Shown: positions 1 through 12,300 of the stretch, in pieces
How the letters are laid out: every line of letters starts with the position of its first letter
Position numbering within the stretch: position 1 is the stretch's first letter
Assembly (NCBI GenBank): GCA_026874595.1
Contig: CM049320.1
Span: forward strand, 15,544,488-15,608,487
From: Sipunculus nudus
Lineage: Eukaryota > Annelida > Sipuncula > Golfingiida > Sipunculidae
Length of the DNA: 64,000 nucleotides
Direction: 5' to 3'
The notes under the pieces: generated by a model
Seen by the model: only the letters and a program-made list of their open reading frames with translations
The model's database searches: none
Told to the model about the DNA's origin: nothing
Program-made: the position numbers and the translations under genes

Positions 1-2507
1 CTTTCCTGTGAGGTATCATGATTGATGTCCCTTTTTATGTTTAACATAAACACACGATTACACCACGAAAAACATAACAGAGATGACAGGACCAAAGCAC
101 GTGAGAATACGGGTTACTGTCATAACACAAACAGTCAGAGACACAAATGAAAATCACCAAAGTAGTCTATATGTAGCATTTTTCTAATGTTTACTGCAGC
201 TTGCCGTAAGAACAGACAAGTGTGACCAACCCGAAAATAAACACATAAACTGCTTATATAGTTTATTATTAGTTCATAAAGCACTGTACATTAATAGGGC
301 ATTTAAATGCACATCTACAATTATGATTAACAAAAAAAAGGGAGGGCATTAAATAGTTTATATTTTTAACTTACATTTGGTTTTGCTTAGTGAAAAAGGA
401 CTCTGCTCACATTGTGCAACCTTCATACGTTTTATTTCGTCTTTCTCATTTTACTATATATGTATATCTTTTGTCTTCTTTGTATATTCTTGTAACCTGT
501 GGGTGACAAATTCTCATCAAGATTATGTTGTATTATGAATATGAAGACTGCCCCTGCCACCAATCACAATCACAACCTACATTTGGGCTGATGAGTCTGA
601 TATGTTCCATGCAAATATTCGACTGATAAATATAAGCAACTAGCTGATAAACCCGGTATACCGAGCTTTTTACCGGGGTTTGGGAGATATTTTAACTGAG
701 ATATTGAATGTTGGCTCATTTTTATTATAAAAGTTAAAAGAAAATATAGATTTTTAATGGGGTACTCTCGGAATACGATATGTACAAATAATTTTTTACT
801 GCTATTTTGTGGCGCTGTGCTCGTGGCAAAAATCATACCCCGGTATGTTTACCTTGAAGACCTGGTAAGTGATGGTTTACATTGCGAACCGGAATGAGAC
901 GCGGAGGCATACAGTGTTTCGTTGATATTTGACTGGTTTATATCGTTGGACGTATAAAGAATATAGGTTGATGTGAGGAACACATGAAAGATTAATTATA
1001 TGCACGTTGCAAGGAAACTGTTCCTGAAGAAGGAAACAGAAATATGCATACATCGTAAGTAGCAGAAGCGGACCAAGCGGGACTCCATGCAGTGGGTCAG
1101 TGTCCCATTTTCAGCCATGCACCGCAACCTTATTTTCATGGTATCAGACACATTTTGAGGCCTGAAACCCCCACCACAACCCCAGCCCTGTTCCTGAAAT
1201 TGGGACCTTGAATTAGGTTTTGTCATTATTCCTCCTGGGTTGAACTCTCCATTTCATAAAGCGAGAAACATGTGTTTTTCTCTTTTACTGACCACGCACA
1301 TGGGTCAAATCCCTCATTGAAAGCAAGCGTTATTCATATGAACAATAGTCCTTAGTGTTAGAGGATAAGTGACCACGATGCACGCATTCCGGTGATTGCC
1401 GAAGGCAGTTTGACTGTGCTCGGTAAAAAAAAACGGAAAAATCACTCAAAATTATATGTATATAAAAAATTATTTATTTTCATATCGCCTATGTCACTGC
1501 GGGGATGATAACCTTTAAAATGATGTATGGCACAATATTGTTCACAACGCGGTTTTTGAGAACATTGCGAACAAACGTGAACCGAATTCCTTTTATAAGT
1601 ATTAGATTTTTGTGTAATTCTAATAAGTAGTTTTCGGTAAATACACATAATTTACACATAGTTTTCTTCCGCACACTTTGAATATTTCGCATATCTTCCC
1701 TTTTCTTTTTTCAAACAGTATGGTTTGGTTGGTTTAAATCTTGTGGATTTTTTAAAAAGATATTGGCAGCATTTTATATATAAAAAAACAGACAGATAAA
1801 GTGATATGACAGAGACATCTAGTGGACACTGCACTGACTAAATTCTAGGTGTGCTATCCTGATGACGTCATGATTTCATACAAGTTGTGATAGAGTAGGC
1901 ACGTGAAGGCCAAGCATGAATACTTGTATAACACACAGTTAATGCTTGTACCAGGTTTAGTAGTAAACGGGGCTCTCAGCTGACCTAATAGTGCAAGTTT
2001 GACGTCAGGGACAGTGATTAGAAATAACTAGAAACTAGGATTAAACTGTGGCATTAAAAATTGCATAAAATATCGTATCTTTTGTTTTTAAATAAGCTTC
2101 CAGCATTTCCTCTGGGTAATCATACTGTTAATTTCTGCCAGGAAACAGGCCCTGCTCGATATGTATCATAACACATTTTATACGGCACGATCTATTACAT
2201 GAAAAAAACAAGAAAGTGGTCAGAGACCACAACCTCCGCCGGAATCCTAATATATCAACTACACAGAAACACAGGAAATATTTGTCAAGATTAAAAAACT
2301 CCATCCACTGGTAAGCTCTATATAACAGAGGCGGTAAAAAATATATTTAAAAAAAATTTACTTCAAATGTCAATGACTGAACACAGAAAGAATCCACAAG
2401 ACGTGCTTATTTTCACTTTGAAATTTTACTCTAGGTAGTTCTCTACAATATCTCCTGCATTTTAAACGATAATCTGGTTTCGGAATTCATATATACCAGA
2501 GTTATTA
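1..2507. other. AT-rich noncoding stretch
   Basis: No convincing exon, RNA gene or mobile element is visible. Open frames here are short, AT-rich and overlap on both strands, as expected by chance. Confidence 0.6.
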
Positions 2508-2831
2508 GGCCAAAAAATTAAAGGTATGGTTCTCAGGCACCGCCCGCATCAATTTTAAACCCCCGCATCAAATATTTTTATTTTGATTTTCAATAAAAAT
2601 TTTCCAATTTGAGCTGATGCAGCTTCGACATTTCTTTCAAGAAGATAAAACCATACAATTTCCTTTTTTTGTAGTGCTTTTACTTATTTCGCAAAATAAA
2701 ACTGTTATTTTCATGCTCTCATTTGACATTTTTGTCGAAACATACCAAAAAATTTAAAATAAAAAAAGCGCCCGCCTGCATTGATTTCTGAAAAAAAGTG
2801 CCTGAGAACCATACCTTTTTTTATTTGGGCC
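2508..2831. mobile_element. PIF/Harbinger-like MITE
   Basis: A 324-bp non-coding element with imperfect terminal inverted repeats of about 33 bp. The left end begins GGCC and runs into AAAGGTATGGTTCTCAGGCA; the right end is its reverse complement, running into GGGCC. It is flanked on both sides by TTA (2505-2507 and 2832-2834). A 3-bp TTA target duplication with GGG/GGC-starting ends is typical of PIF/Harbinger (Tourist-type) MITEs; this assignment rests on family knowledge, while repeats and flanks are seen directly. Between the ends it is T- and A-rich with no open frame. It would depend on a transposase supplied elsewhere. Confidence 0.75.
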
Positions 2832-3597
2832 TTAGACATTTTTTTTTTTTTTCATTTAGTTCACTTCGCACTCCCCAGATGGCGGTACGAGAGAGCCTTA
2901 AACTTCGTATGAAGGGGAAGGCGTATTGAGGTCGATGAATTTATTTCTGCTCAAGTATTGGGTCAAAATTTGTTTGTGAGTGGACTTTCTTAGGTCCCCA
3001 GAGCGCAAAACCACCGATTAAAACACTCGCGCCGATTACGATTTTCATGCATATACGCACATACGCTGACCGCCACATATGGAAACACGAGGGTTACAAA
3101 ATCATATGACCGAATTTTAAAGCATACACACCCACATGGAAATACTGTCTCAGATCGTATCCATGTGCTTCTCTACTTTATAGATTCCCATATAAATGGC
3201 AAGCTCCACTGATCTTTACCTGACACAGCCTTGTGTCAGGAAACCAACGAATCCTCGTATCCGTAGTCATGAGATGCAAACAAACAATAGTAGGGGAGGG
3301 TGGGGTTGTAATTTTTTTTACATAAATTAACTTAATAAATATCCACTCAGAAACATGTTTCATAGACCTTAATAATAATAATTTTTTTAATGTATAGACA
3401 TTTTCTTGATTGTGTTTACAGTTTTAATGGAATGTATCGACATTTTTTAGGAGAAATTAACCTTAAGGCATATGGCACACCCTGCCTGAAATAATAATAT
3501 TGATCCCAGGATATACCCCATACTGTGTCTAGAAGGCTGCATCGACTGGCTCCAAGAATGGTGTCCCCTAACATATATCAATAACGCCCCCTTATCC

Positions 3598-3613
3598 GTG
3601 GCGTCAATTTATC
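3598..3613. repeat. Remnant of an hAT-like MITE end
   Basis: GTGGCGTCAATTTATC matches the left end of the element at 48347-48756 and is followed by a similar TTTGG/TATATA tail. The opposite end is not found nearby, so this looks like a truncated copy. Confidence 0.4.
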
Positions 3614-3753
3614 TTTGGTATATATATTAAAACTAAGTACACAAGATTTAAAAATATGGTCAAGCAGGAAGGCTAGTATGTAACAAAAGTCTCTCATTCT
3701 AATTTTTTTATATATTTTATTCCCAGTATATAAAACTAAATCTCTTAATAGCA

Positions 3754-3858
3754 AAGAGAGTGAGAGAGAAAGAAAGAGAGAGAAAGAGAGAGAGAGAAAA
3801 AGAGAGAGAGAGAAAGAAAGAAAGAAAGTGAGAGAGAGAGAGAGAGAGAGGGGGGGGG
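3754..3858. repeat. (GA)n microsatellite ending in a G run
   Basis: About 100 bp of GA/GAAA repeats ending in a run of nine or so G. The strand is entirely purine. Confidence 0.9.
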
Positions 3859-4009
3859 ATGAGAATTTGCTAATTAAAAGTTTGATGTTATTTTTGCGTA
3901 CTATTTCATGTTAAGTTAGTCTACAAAATTTGTATTTTACATTAAAACTATTTTACATAGATTGTACAATTAGCTCTAATAACTAACATGAGACACTCTC
4001 TATGACTCG

Positions 4010-4200
4010 TATGGTGGCGTTCGGTTAACTGTAGATGAGGAGGAAACCGGAGGACCCGGAGAAAACCACCGACCTTGGACGGGCGACTACAACCCACGCT
4101 CGTGGCAACTCCCAGGGATCGAACTCCAGGTCGCAAGCAGAGAGAGCCGAGCGTTTTACCATGTCTCTTTGATGTGACTTCGTGTGAGACATAGTATGGT
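4010..4200 (-). mobile_element. tRNA-derived SINE fragment (minus strand)
   Basis: Read on the minus strand, an A-box-like segment near 4185-4160 is followed by a B box, GGAGTTCGATCCC (4127-4115). A conserved-looking body follows, with CTCCGG and GGTTTCCTCCTCA, which resembles the central part of SINEs found across invertebrates. The open frame across it is the SINE itself and not a gene. Ends and target duplication could not be fixed. Confidence 0.6.
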
Positions 4201-5975
4201 ACGCGAATATACAACCATATAATTACATAACAATAAGATAAGATCAGTTTTATTTGCTATTTAAACGTAATACAAGTATTACATACAATAGTATATGTTT
4301 TGACAAGCTTTTTGTAAAAGAGTCCATTGTAAGAAGAAAATAAATAAATAAACTCATAAAATCTTATATGAAAGATAAGGGATCGGTTTAGTTCCCGGAT
4401 TGCTGACAATATTTACTGGTTTAAATTCTTTTTTGGATACCTTGATAACGAACTCCAGATTTCCTTCCTTGAATAAGATAGCGCGCAGGGGGATTAAAAT
4501 CTTTGATTATAGCATTTGCTTTCTTACGCAATCTCTTATACAGTACATTGATTCATAAGTTTTTAAAGAAGTCCCGTTTAACTTCCCAGCCGTCTGAACA
4601 ACTCTATTAAGTAAATTCCGTTCACCGGCATTGATTCTTCCTCCCACACAGTGGCAGAGAGCGTCAAGACACTCCTTTTAACTGCTCTATACTGCCCAGC
4701 AGCACCGGTAGGCCAAGACCAAACTCTTTAGTCTCCTTAAAAAGTTCAGTCGCTGTTGGGCCTTCTTCATATGATAATCTGCATTTTCATCCCAGTTCAA
4801 ATCCGATGATATATGCATACCAAGAAATTAAAAACAATATATTTCTACCGAAGAACCAATCATTTCTGTGGGCAAGATCTCTGATCTTTTATGCCGAAAG
4901 TCTCCTTGCATGGTATTCCTAGCATTAATTGCAACTAAGTTGATTTCAGAGCACTACGTAGTTAAGTGATAAGTTTCGTCACGGTAATCCATACAAGCAC
5001 GTGGAATGATAAAAATATAGGTAAATTAAAAGTATCTTATCGAACCGAAAAAGTAGTGTCCTTGCACGCGCCTGGCCGACATGAGAGGTGTAGAGAGTTG
5101 AAAACACAGTTTTTCATGGTCGTCACAGGGTCATTGACATATTCCCTTGCCTCGTTTTGAGCACTCAGGTCAGAAGGCCGCTCTGAGAAGAAAATGTTAA
5201 GTTAATGAACAAACGCAGCAAAAATTCAATTTACTCAAAGTATATTGTCAGCTAGAGGCGCGAGGGCTGAACCGGAATAGACATCAACAGTAAACCAGCT
5301 GACTTTAACCCTTCATTTTTTTTAATTCACCAAAAGTGATGTATGCCTGGGCGAAGTGGATCTTCATCCTAACTCGTTTGTATTATTTATCTTTTATATG
5401 TAACATGTTGTAATTATTATGGTCTCGTATCGTTTGTTTAACTGCTTTTGTATAAAATATGTAAGAATAGACCTTTTCCATGAGTGAGCACACTACGTGT
5501 GGTGTTTTCCTGCTGTTCGGGTCCAATGAGCTTGCATCGTAGGTTCAGTCAAGGGGAATCACATGCAAGCAAGGGACCGCGGCAGGAATCAGGTGTATTA
5601 CATATATTATGCGAGACACCGTACATTATGATCTTTCTTTTTGTTACACCAGACCCGATCAGTCAGTGTTGATCACCACCGGCAGGGGCCGCTTGTGAGA
5701 TATGAAAGGTATATTAACGTGGTAAATCTAAGTGATGATGTGATGCTGTGGAAATAAACTTTATCATAGATTAGTATACTGTATTGAATTTTAATTTCAA
5801 AATTGTGCTTTGCTGCATACAAATAGTTAAATACATTCGCTCGTAATATCGTAATGAACTTCATTCCTGAACGTTTCAGTGTAAAATTTAGTACATGTTG
5901 AATATCTTTAAACCAATAATCTCTTGTTCAAGGTCACTTCACTATTTCCTGTGATCGCCTTGATACATATGCCTC
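4201..5975. other. Noncoding stretch upstream of the repeat-rich gene
   Basis: No exon could be supported. Upstream exons of the gene whose exons begin at about 6117 might lie here or left of the window; no start codon with a signal peptide and a matching phase-1 donor was found. Confidence 0.4.
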
Positions 5976-5981
5976 TCTCTG

Positions 5982-6014
<33 letters not shown>

Positions 6015-6024
6015 TTCAATATAC

Positions 6025-6077
<53 letters not shown>
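5976..6077. repeat. Compound (CT)n-(ACAT)n-(AT)n microsatellite
   Basis: A CT tract followed by four ACAT units and about 40 bp of AT. It ends some 40 bp before the splice acceptor of the next exon, so it lies in an intron or 5' flank. Confidence 0.9.
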
Positions 6078-6081
<4 letters not shown>

Positions 6082-6116
6082 TAAACTTGAATTTTATGTT
6101 TTAGCTCTTCTCGCAG

Positions 6117-9100
6117 TGGAAGCCCTTCAGCGGGAAAACAAATACAAAAGACACAGGGATCGTGAAATCGATGGAAATGTCAGAGAAATTCTACAATACG
6201 CCTCCTCCTCTCGTCTCCAAGCTCTGGCGGGCTGCAGTGAGTTTGGCGGAGTAACGGGATATCCTAATGGCACCTACGCTACGTTTGAAATGCCCACCTC
6301 CGGCTGGATCCTCAAAACGGTGACCGGGGTCGTCACGTACTTACGTGTGCCAGGTAATCTCACTTCTCACGAGATCTCGCTTGTACATTTACTTTTCCTC
6401 AAACATAGACAAGATGGCTACTCTACTCAACATCTTGACGCTTAGGGTTATAGTTCCAGCAATGGAAAGATTTGTTCTTTCATATATATAAAAATTCCGA
6501 TTGCTGCCTCCCGATAGCATTACAAACATGTCTTAAAATCTAGAGCCGGTTTTGCGAAAAAGGGTTTGGGTTTTTTAGTTTGAGTGCATCCGACCTATTT
6601 TTTTGTTTGAAACATATTGTAATGCAGTACTATTTTTTATGTGAAATGTGATGCGGAAAAACCTGCACAGTTGACATATAACTGGAACGGTGTCAGATAC
6701 AGTCATCCTATTATAATTTGAGGTGTAGGGTATTGTCCAAAAAGCATTAACCAGTATTAAACTTTCCGATACTCGTCCACATGTCACCAACTCTCCGGAT
6801 TCTCTCCTGGACGCTGTCTACGGAGTACTCTCATGTCCCATCCATGCTCACGTATCGCAACCAGAGAGAGGTTAATTTATATAAACACTAAATCCTGGAG
6901 GTCACAGGTCGCATGTCGAAATTATGGGTAAACCGCTAGTTTGATAAATTGTAAAGTTATGTGCACAGGTTTGTGAAAATGTGACCCTATTAGAAAAAAA
7001 TACCAATCGAATGTGCGTGATTGTTTCTGCTGGCTAATCAACTGACCGACCTTTTGTTTCAAGCAACATTCTTTCACTTACATCAAAGTTTATCAAGTAT
7101 ATAAAGCAAGTATTTTAAGGCCTCTAACTTTTCTTACTGAAAAAAGATACACGCCTTCTATATATTCCTCTCTATTCCAGGTCCTATTGAATCGACACAA
7201 GCTTCATGCACTGCTGAACATTCTCAGAGTTCAATTTCTGAGGAAAATCAGGTCTCAACTTCTACAGAAATTCAAGTGCGGACTTCTACAGAAAATAAAG
7301 TGTCAACTTCTACAGAAATTCAAGTGTCGACGTCTACAGAAAATCAGGTCTCAACTTCTACAGAAATTCAAGTCCCAACGTCTACAGAAAATGAGGTCTC
7401 AACTTCTACGGAAAATCAAGTCTTGACGTCTTCAGAAAAAAAGGTCTCAACATCAACAGAAATTCAAGTGTGGACTTCCTCAGAAAATCAGGTCTCAACT
7501 TCTACAGAAATTCAAGTCCAAACGTCTACAGAAAATCAGGTTTCAACTTCTACAGAAATTCAAGTCCTGACGTCTACAGAAAATCAGGTTTCAACTTCTA
7601 CAGATATTCAAATCCCGATGTCTACAGAAAATCAGGCCTCAACTTATACAGAAAAGCAAATCCCGATGTCTACAGAAAATCAGGTCTCGACTTCTACAGA
7701 AATTCAAGTGTTGACTTCAACAGAAAATAAAATGTCATCTTCTACCGATTTTTCTGAAGTTTCAACATTTACTGACATTCCAAACGTTTCCACCTTTACT
7801 GAATTTCCTCAAGTTTCAATTTCTTCTGATTTTTCAACTGATTCATCGTCAGCTCAGACTACGGAAACATCCTTTGTTCTATCCTCTGCCGGTATTTCTC
7901 CGGCTCTAACCTCTACGAAACAAGTATCTATCGTGGACTCTGAGACTATAAACAAGAAACAGGTAGATTGGGTAGCGACGTAGCCTAGTGGTTAAGGCGT
8001 TGGACTTGGAGCTGAAGGTTCCCGGTTCGTACCTCACCGGTGCCTCAACGACACAATGGTGAAATCTCGTTAAACAACCTCAGAAATTTGATCTAATGTC
8101 TTAACGACAAGTTATCTAACCCCATGCATACAAAACCTGAAATCCAGAAAAAAAATAAAATAAAATGTCATTCTTATCGTATGGATACTTTTATCCTCAT
8201 TCAATAGATGGTGCCACAAACATTCAATGGACCTATAAATCCTCTAAGAAAAATTAAAAGAAAATAATGAGTAAGATCATGACCACTTATAGGTTCAGAC
8301 CTCACCAACACGTCTGCAATTTGTATTACAATATATTAATTGTATTTCGAACTAGCCGAAATGAGGTTTAATAACCCTTGCAGTGGCTGTGGGTGCATGT
8401 CTGTTTTTTTTTTGTGTGTGTGTGTTATGAAATATTTGTGAAACGAATTAAACATTTCGATTTATGTCCAGTACTTATTAATGAAAAGGTGTCAATTTTT
8501 CTAGTATATATATATATGCTCTATAGGAAGGTTTATGATTTTTCTATTATCTGAGATATAACGCAGACATAACTTACTTGCCGATATAACAAACCCGAAC
8601 GCACATTTTTAACTGTGCCGACATATCCCTGTGTTGTTTCAGAAAGGTCTCATAGACATATACATGTAATACGTTAAATGGGGAGAGAGAATTAAATTAG
8701 TGTTATGTTTTATGTGTAAAGATATTCATATAAGTGAAGTCCATCAGGGCCCTAGTTCCTTCTGTCGTGTATGTATTTTATCATAAGTGTACTGAATGTA
8801 TATTTTAAGAGAGAAAATGTTAGAGACAGAGTTGCGGATTTAAGTTAAACTTTGTTGAATAAAGTTCAATATTTTATTGTTAGAAAAAGGTTATTGTTGT
8901 AAAGTGAACACCAGCTGTAATACGATTCCAGCATAATGATTCTAAAACATTAAAATTTTCCATGTGTAAGGTTGTGTCTCCCCTGACTTGTATATATAAA
9001 ATTTATGGCTTACGCGTTCGTGCTGATGATCAAACGAGTCATTCATTTCCCAAAATCACCATGTAAAACATAGTCATTGACACGGCTGGTTATGCAGTAC

Positions 9101-9318
9101 TATGAATCGACTGTTGGTTATTGCAGGTCATTATCTTGTTACACAACAGACGCAACGGACATATATTTCCCGGGAACCTTCACACAAAAGTCGAGAAAAG
9201 TCGTATAACAAAACAGGCTTATTCTTATCAAGTCCCAGAATTGGCCTTCACCGCCATTGACTGGTTCCAATCTCCCACGACAACACCACAACAGTTCTTT
9301 GCTTTCGCAAACCGTTAA
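6117..9318 (+). CDS. 3' part of a gene encoding a Ser/Thr-repeat, mucin-like protein
   Basis: Three exons with consensus splice sites and matching phases. Exon A is 6117-6353 (acceptor CTCGCAG, donor CAG/GTAATC; an alternative acceptor TTTTAG would start it at 6105). Exon B is 7181-7962 (acceptor TATTCCAG, donor CAG/GTAGAT). Exon C is 9127-9318 (acceptor TATTGCAG, stop TAA). Joined, they read about 403 residues without a stop. Exon A encodes about 79 residues with a charged start and a segment containing GCSEFGGVTGYPNGTYATF; I do not recognise it. Being bounded by phase-1 sites on both sides is typical of extracellular modules. Exon B is dominated by an 8-residue repeat of the type STSTENQV/STSTEIQV, giving many potential O-glycosylation sites, then a degenerate Ser/Thr/Phe region. 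Exon C encodes 63 residues without a membrane segment. A secreted or cell-surface mucin-like protein is plausible but inferred. The 5' exons are missing, and an extra exon in the 7963-9126 intron cannot be excluded. Confidence 0.55.
7240..7735 (+). repeat. 24-bp coding tandem repeat (8-residue units)
   Basis: About twenty head-to-tail copies of a 24-bp unit encoding S/T-T-S-T-E-N/I-Q-V. Units ending ENQV and EIQV mostly alternate, giving a 48-bp higher-order period. All copies keep one frame. The same DNA is open in two other plus-strand frames, which is a by-product of the repeat. Confidence 0.85.
7968..8110 (+). mobile_element. tRNA-derived SINE in intron
   Basis: An A box (TAGCCTAGTGGTTAAGG, about 7982-7998) and a B box (GGTTCGTACC, near 8023) are spaced as in a tRNA. 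They are followed by a non-tRNA body with no CCA end or intact acceptor stem. It begins only a few bases after the splice donor at 7963, so unspliced RNA would hit a stop in the SINE at 7981-7983. Confidence 0.7.
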
Positions 9319-9376
9319 CTGGCTCTTACCTCAACAAAAAACGACGACCAAGCTATTTCTAACGTCCTCCTTGGCT

Positions 9377-9382
9377 AATAAA
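9377..9382 (+). terminator. Candidate polyadenylation signal AATAAA
   Basis: AATAAA lies 59 bp after the stop codon at 9318. This supports 9127-9318 as the terminal exon, but such hexamers are common in AT-rich DNA. Confidence 0.45.
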
Positions 9383-12300
9383 CACTATCTATAGGACCAA
9401 TAATAATCCTAACGCGGTACTTGACAAACACTCCTTCTGGTGCGAATCTGAAACGTCTTGTTGCAAAGATAATTCTAGACTGACCTCCCCTGGCATCCCT
9501 GGAGTCGGCTTCTATTTATACCTGCCGCAATGTAACTTCGGGAAAGTCCTAGTCAAGGAATGTTCTACAGACTTCTCTCAATAGAAGTTACCAGTACCCC
9601 GAAACATCTAGACCTCTAGAATCTTCTGTCAGCCAAATCATAACAAACCGTAGACTAGTTATAAGTCTCATTATATGACAATAAACAATTCGATCTACTG
9701 AAACAACTAATGATAACTTTATATAATATGATTAACTAAGTTTTCTTGACTATATCTTATTATTCTCTGAAGCTCTCATTTAACCTAAACGGACCTGGTT
9801 AATACATTATGTCATATCTTAAACCATAATTTTTGTTCTTTGCTTGTCTATGCCTGTGCTTTGTTTCTTAGTTACTTGCTATCAATAGAGAATTATATAC
9901 AATACTGTTTTGAAATATTTTCGTAGTTTAAGACTAGAACTTCTACGCCATCTGATGTTTTAGGTAATCTGAATTCCAAAGGCTTTCTAGTAACTTATAA
10001 GTAATTCTGTGGCATGATTTTCGATTGATCTTTATTTCCTCCGATTTCGGAGAGTACAACAGTAAGTAAAACTGATACAATGAAAGAATTAAACATTGGC
10101 AAAATAATAAAACATCATACGGCTTATGTTTTGCTATATTAAATGGCGAACATTTATTTCAATCTAACTTCAATAACTCTAAACAAGCAATACTTTGTTA
10201 TATACAAGACATAAGAACGTTCAGAAATTAAGACACTATATAGACAGAATAATTAGTTCCAACTTATTTCGTGTTTACGCTGAAATTTACAAGTTCAACG
10301 TGGTTAAACCGTAAAAGTACATATAAAGGCATTAAATTGTGACAGAGGTTTAGAAAACTTAATTTTTTTGGCTTTTTGCCTTTAAGACAGCCATTAAATT
10401 GTGTCAGACTTTTAGAAAACTTAATCCGTGTGTTCATAAGGCTTCAATGAGTGAGTGTGTATCTTTAATGTGTGTTCTACTGCTCTGTCACGTATTCCGA
10501 ATTTAATTCTGTAGACTTTTTTAAGTTAGCGGTTTACTCCAACAAAAAATATGTAAGAATATGTATATGTATGTATAGTGGTACGACATTGCCATTCCGC
10601 ATTTGGCCTTCAAGTCCCGCAGGAAACCTATGGTCAAGAATCCAGAACCCAAGTCATTAATCATTTTCCACACCCCTGTATACATGTCTACAGCTAGTCG
10701 TCCAATACAGACCTCAACACCATAATAAAATGTTAAAACCCGCATATATAAAACCGTGCATAATTGAGCCGGGGGACAGGTCTTATATAAGCTTGTGAAG
10801 CCCGATAAAAATATAATAACGCTGTTGAGACAGGGAAAGTTTACTCTGAATGATCCTTACGTTTTTGTCGCACTTCCATTACATGCCAGGCAAAGTTCAC
10901 GACAGTACTATATACCACTTAAAATAATCTATATATTCATGGACAGGTTAAATCGAAGCTGCACACTTTTTTGTATTCAGTCACAAGTTTACGCGAGGTG
11001 ACACCAAATGAAAATATGACACAACTTGTCTTAACAGGATTTTGTCGAGAGGTGCTTTCAACAACATACTGATCACTTCGACCACCTGATAAATACCCCT
11101 AGTATATCACATTTCATGCTATACAGCTTTGGCCATGTTACAAAATCTTGATACATCAAAAGCAGTCGACTTTCAGGCTACTTCGGGATATCGCACTTTA
11201 TCTTGGCCAACCAATTATCGGTTTCGACAGCATGTTCAGCATATCATTCACTTAATGAAAATCTTGTTCTAAGCAGAGGTCACCATGCAGTTTATAAAAC
11301 GCCCCTCTCATTAAGAAAAACTATCATTATGTGAATGTAATTATTATAACTTTGAATGGTAAACATGTTTAGTACATACTACAATTATTATTAAACATGT
11401 GCTCCAAGTTTAAACAGATGGGATATTAACAATCTAGGGTATATGTATGCTTTAACATTGGCATATATTATGGATATCAACATGTGTTTTGCTTAAAAAT
11501 GGAGAATTTCTATTGGAAAGCGTAAACATGTGCGATCATTTATCTAAGGCGTTCGATCGCTTTCCACATACACTGTATACTGCTAGCTAAGTTTATGTTT
11601 TGTGGTTGTACCAAAATTACTATCATGTCATCTGCTAGTTATCTGTAACATTGCGTGAAGCTTTCTTTTGTACACAGTGAGTGGAAGCCCCTGACAGAAG
11701 TTTTGCCGCGGGGCTCAGCTACATGTTTGGTTGCATGGTAGTCTTCTAGACCAGTTACTGTAGCCTTCAACTTGTTTAAACCATCTGTAGGCCTATTTTA
11801 ATATCAAAACATGTCCGTGGTTCAACTGTGCTGACGCAAATACCCGTTTAACTGCATATGACAGTATTGATAAGATTGAGATATTGTTGGAAATTATCTT
11901 TATTAATAAAAACCCTCTGTTTGGTTTTCATAAGAATAGAAAAAACATTTTTAGAAAAGATATTAATTTTACTTTTTAATATATAATATGAACGTGGGCT
12001 GTAGTGGTTCTCTGGTTACTTTTCCCTCAGAAACTATACCGAACTTAACCACATGAGTCATGGAGAGTGCCTCGATTACTTATAATTCTATTATTACAAT
12101 CCTTGTAAACAACATAAAGTTTATTGTTTTTTTTAAAATAAATTTTGTTCTAACTCAAAAAAAATAAATGTTCAAGTCTGTCAGCTTTAGTTGAAGATCA
12201 TGGAAAAAAGGGGTGTTTTCAAAATCAAAGGACACGCATGCCTACCCAACAATAAAACCCCAATCCCCCCTCCCCCCCCCCCCACACACACACACACACT

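Larger units (their letters stand above)
2832..4009. other. Noncoding stretch with repeats
   Basis: No gene is seen. The stretch contains a transposon-end remnant at 3598-3613 and a purine microsatellite at 3754-3858, each listed separately. Confidence 0.5.

Noticed and set aside
5484-5672. Signal-peptide exon for the repeat-rich gene
   Set aside because: A 62-codon frame with a hydrophobic stretch exists, but no donor of the required phase joins it to the exon at 6117.
7982-8042. Functional tRNA gene
   Set aside because: A and B boxes are present, but the acceptor stem is not complementary and a non-tRNA body follows; it is a SINE.
9018-9040. Hammerhead core CTGATGA on the plus strand
   Set aside because: No GAAA at stem II distance and no stem complementarity; the same is true of matches near 19967, 23882 and 12357.
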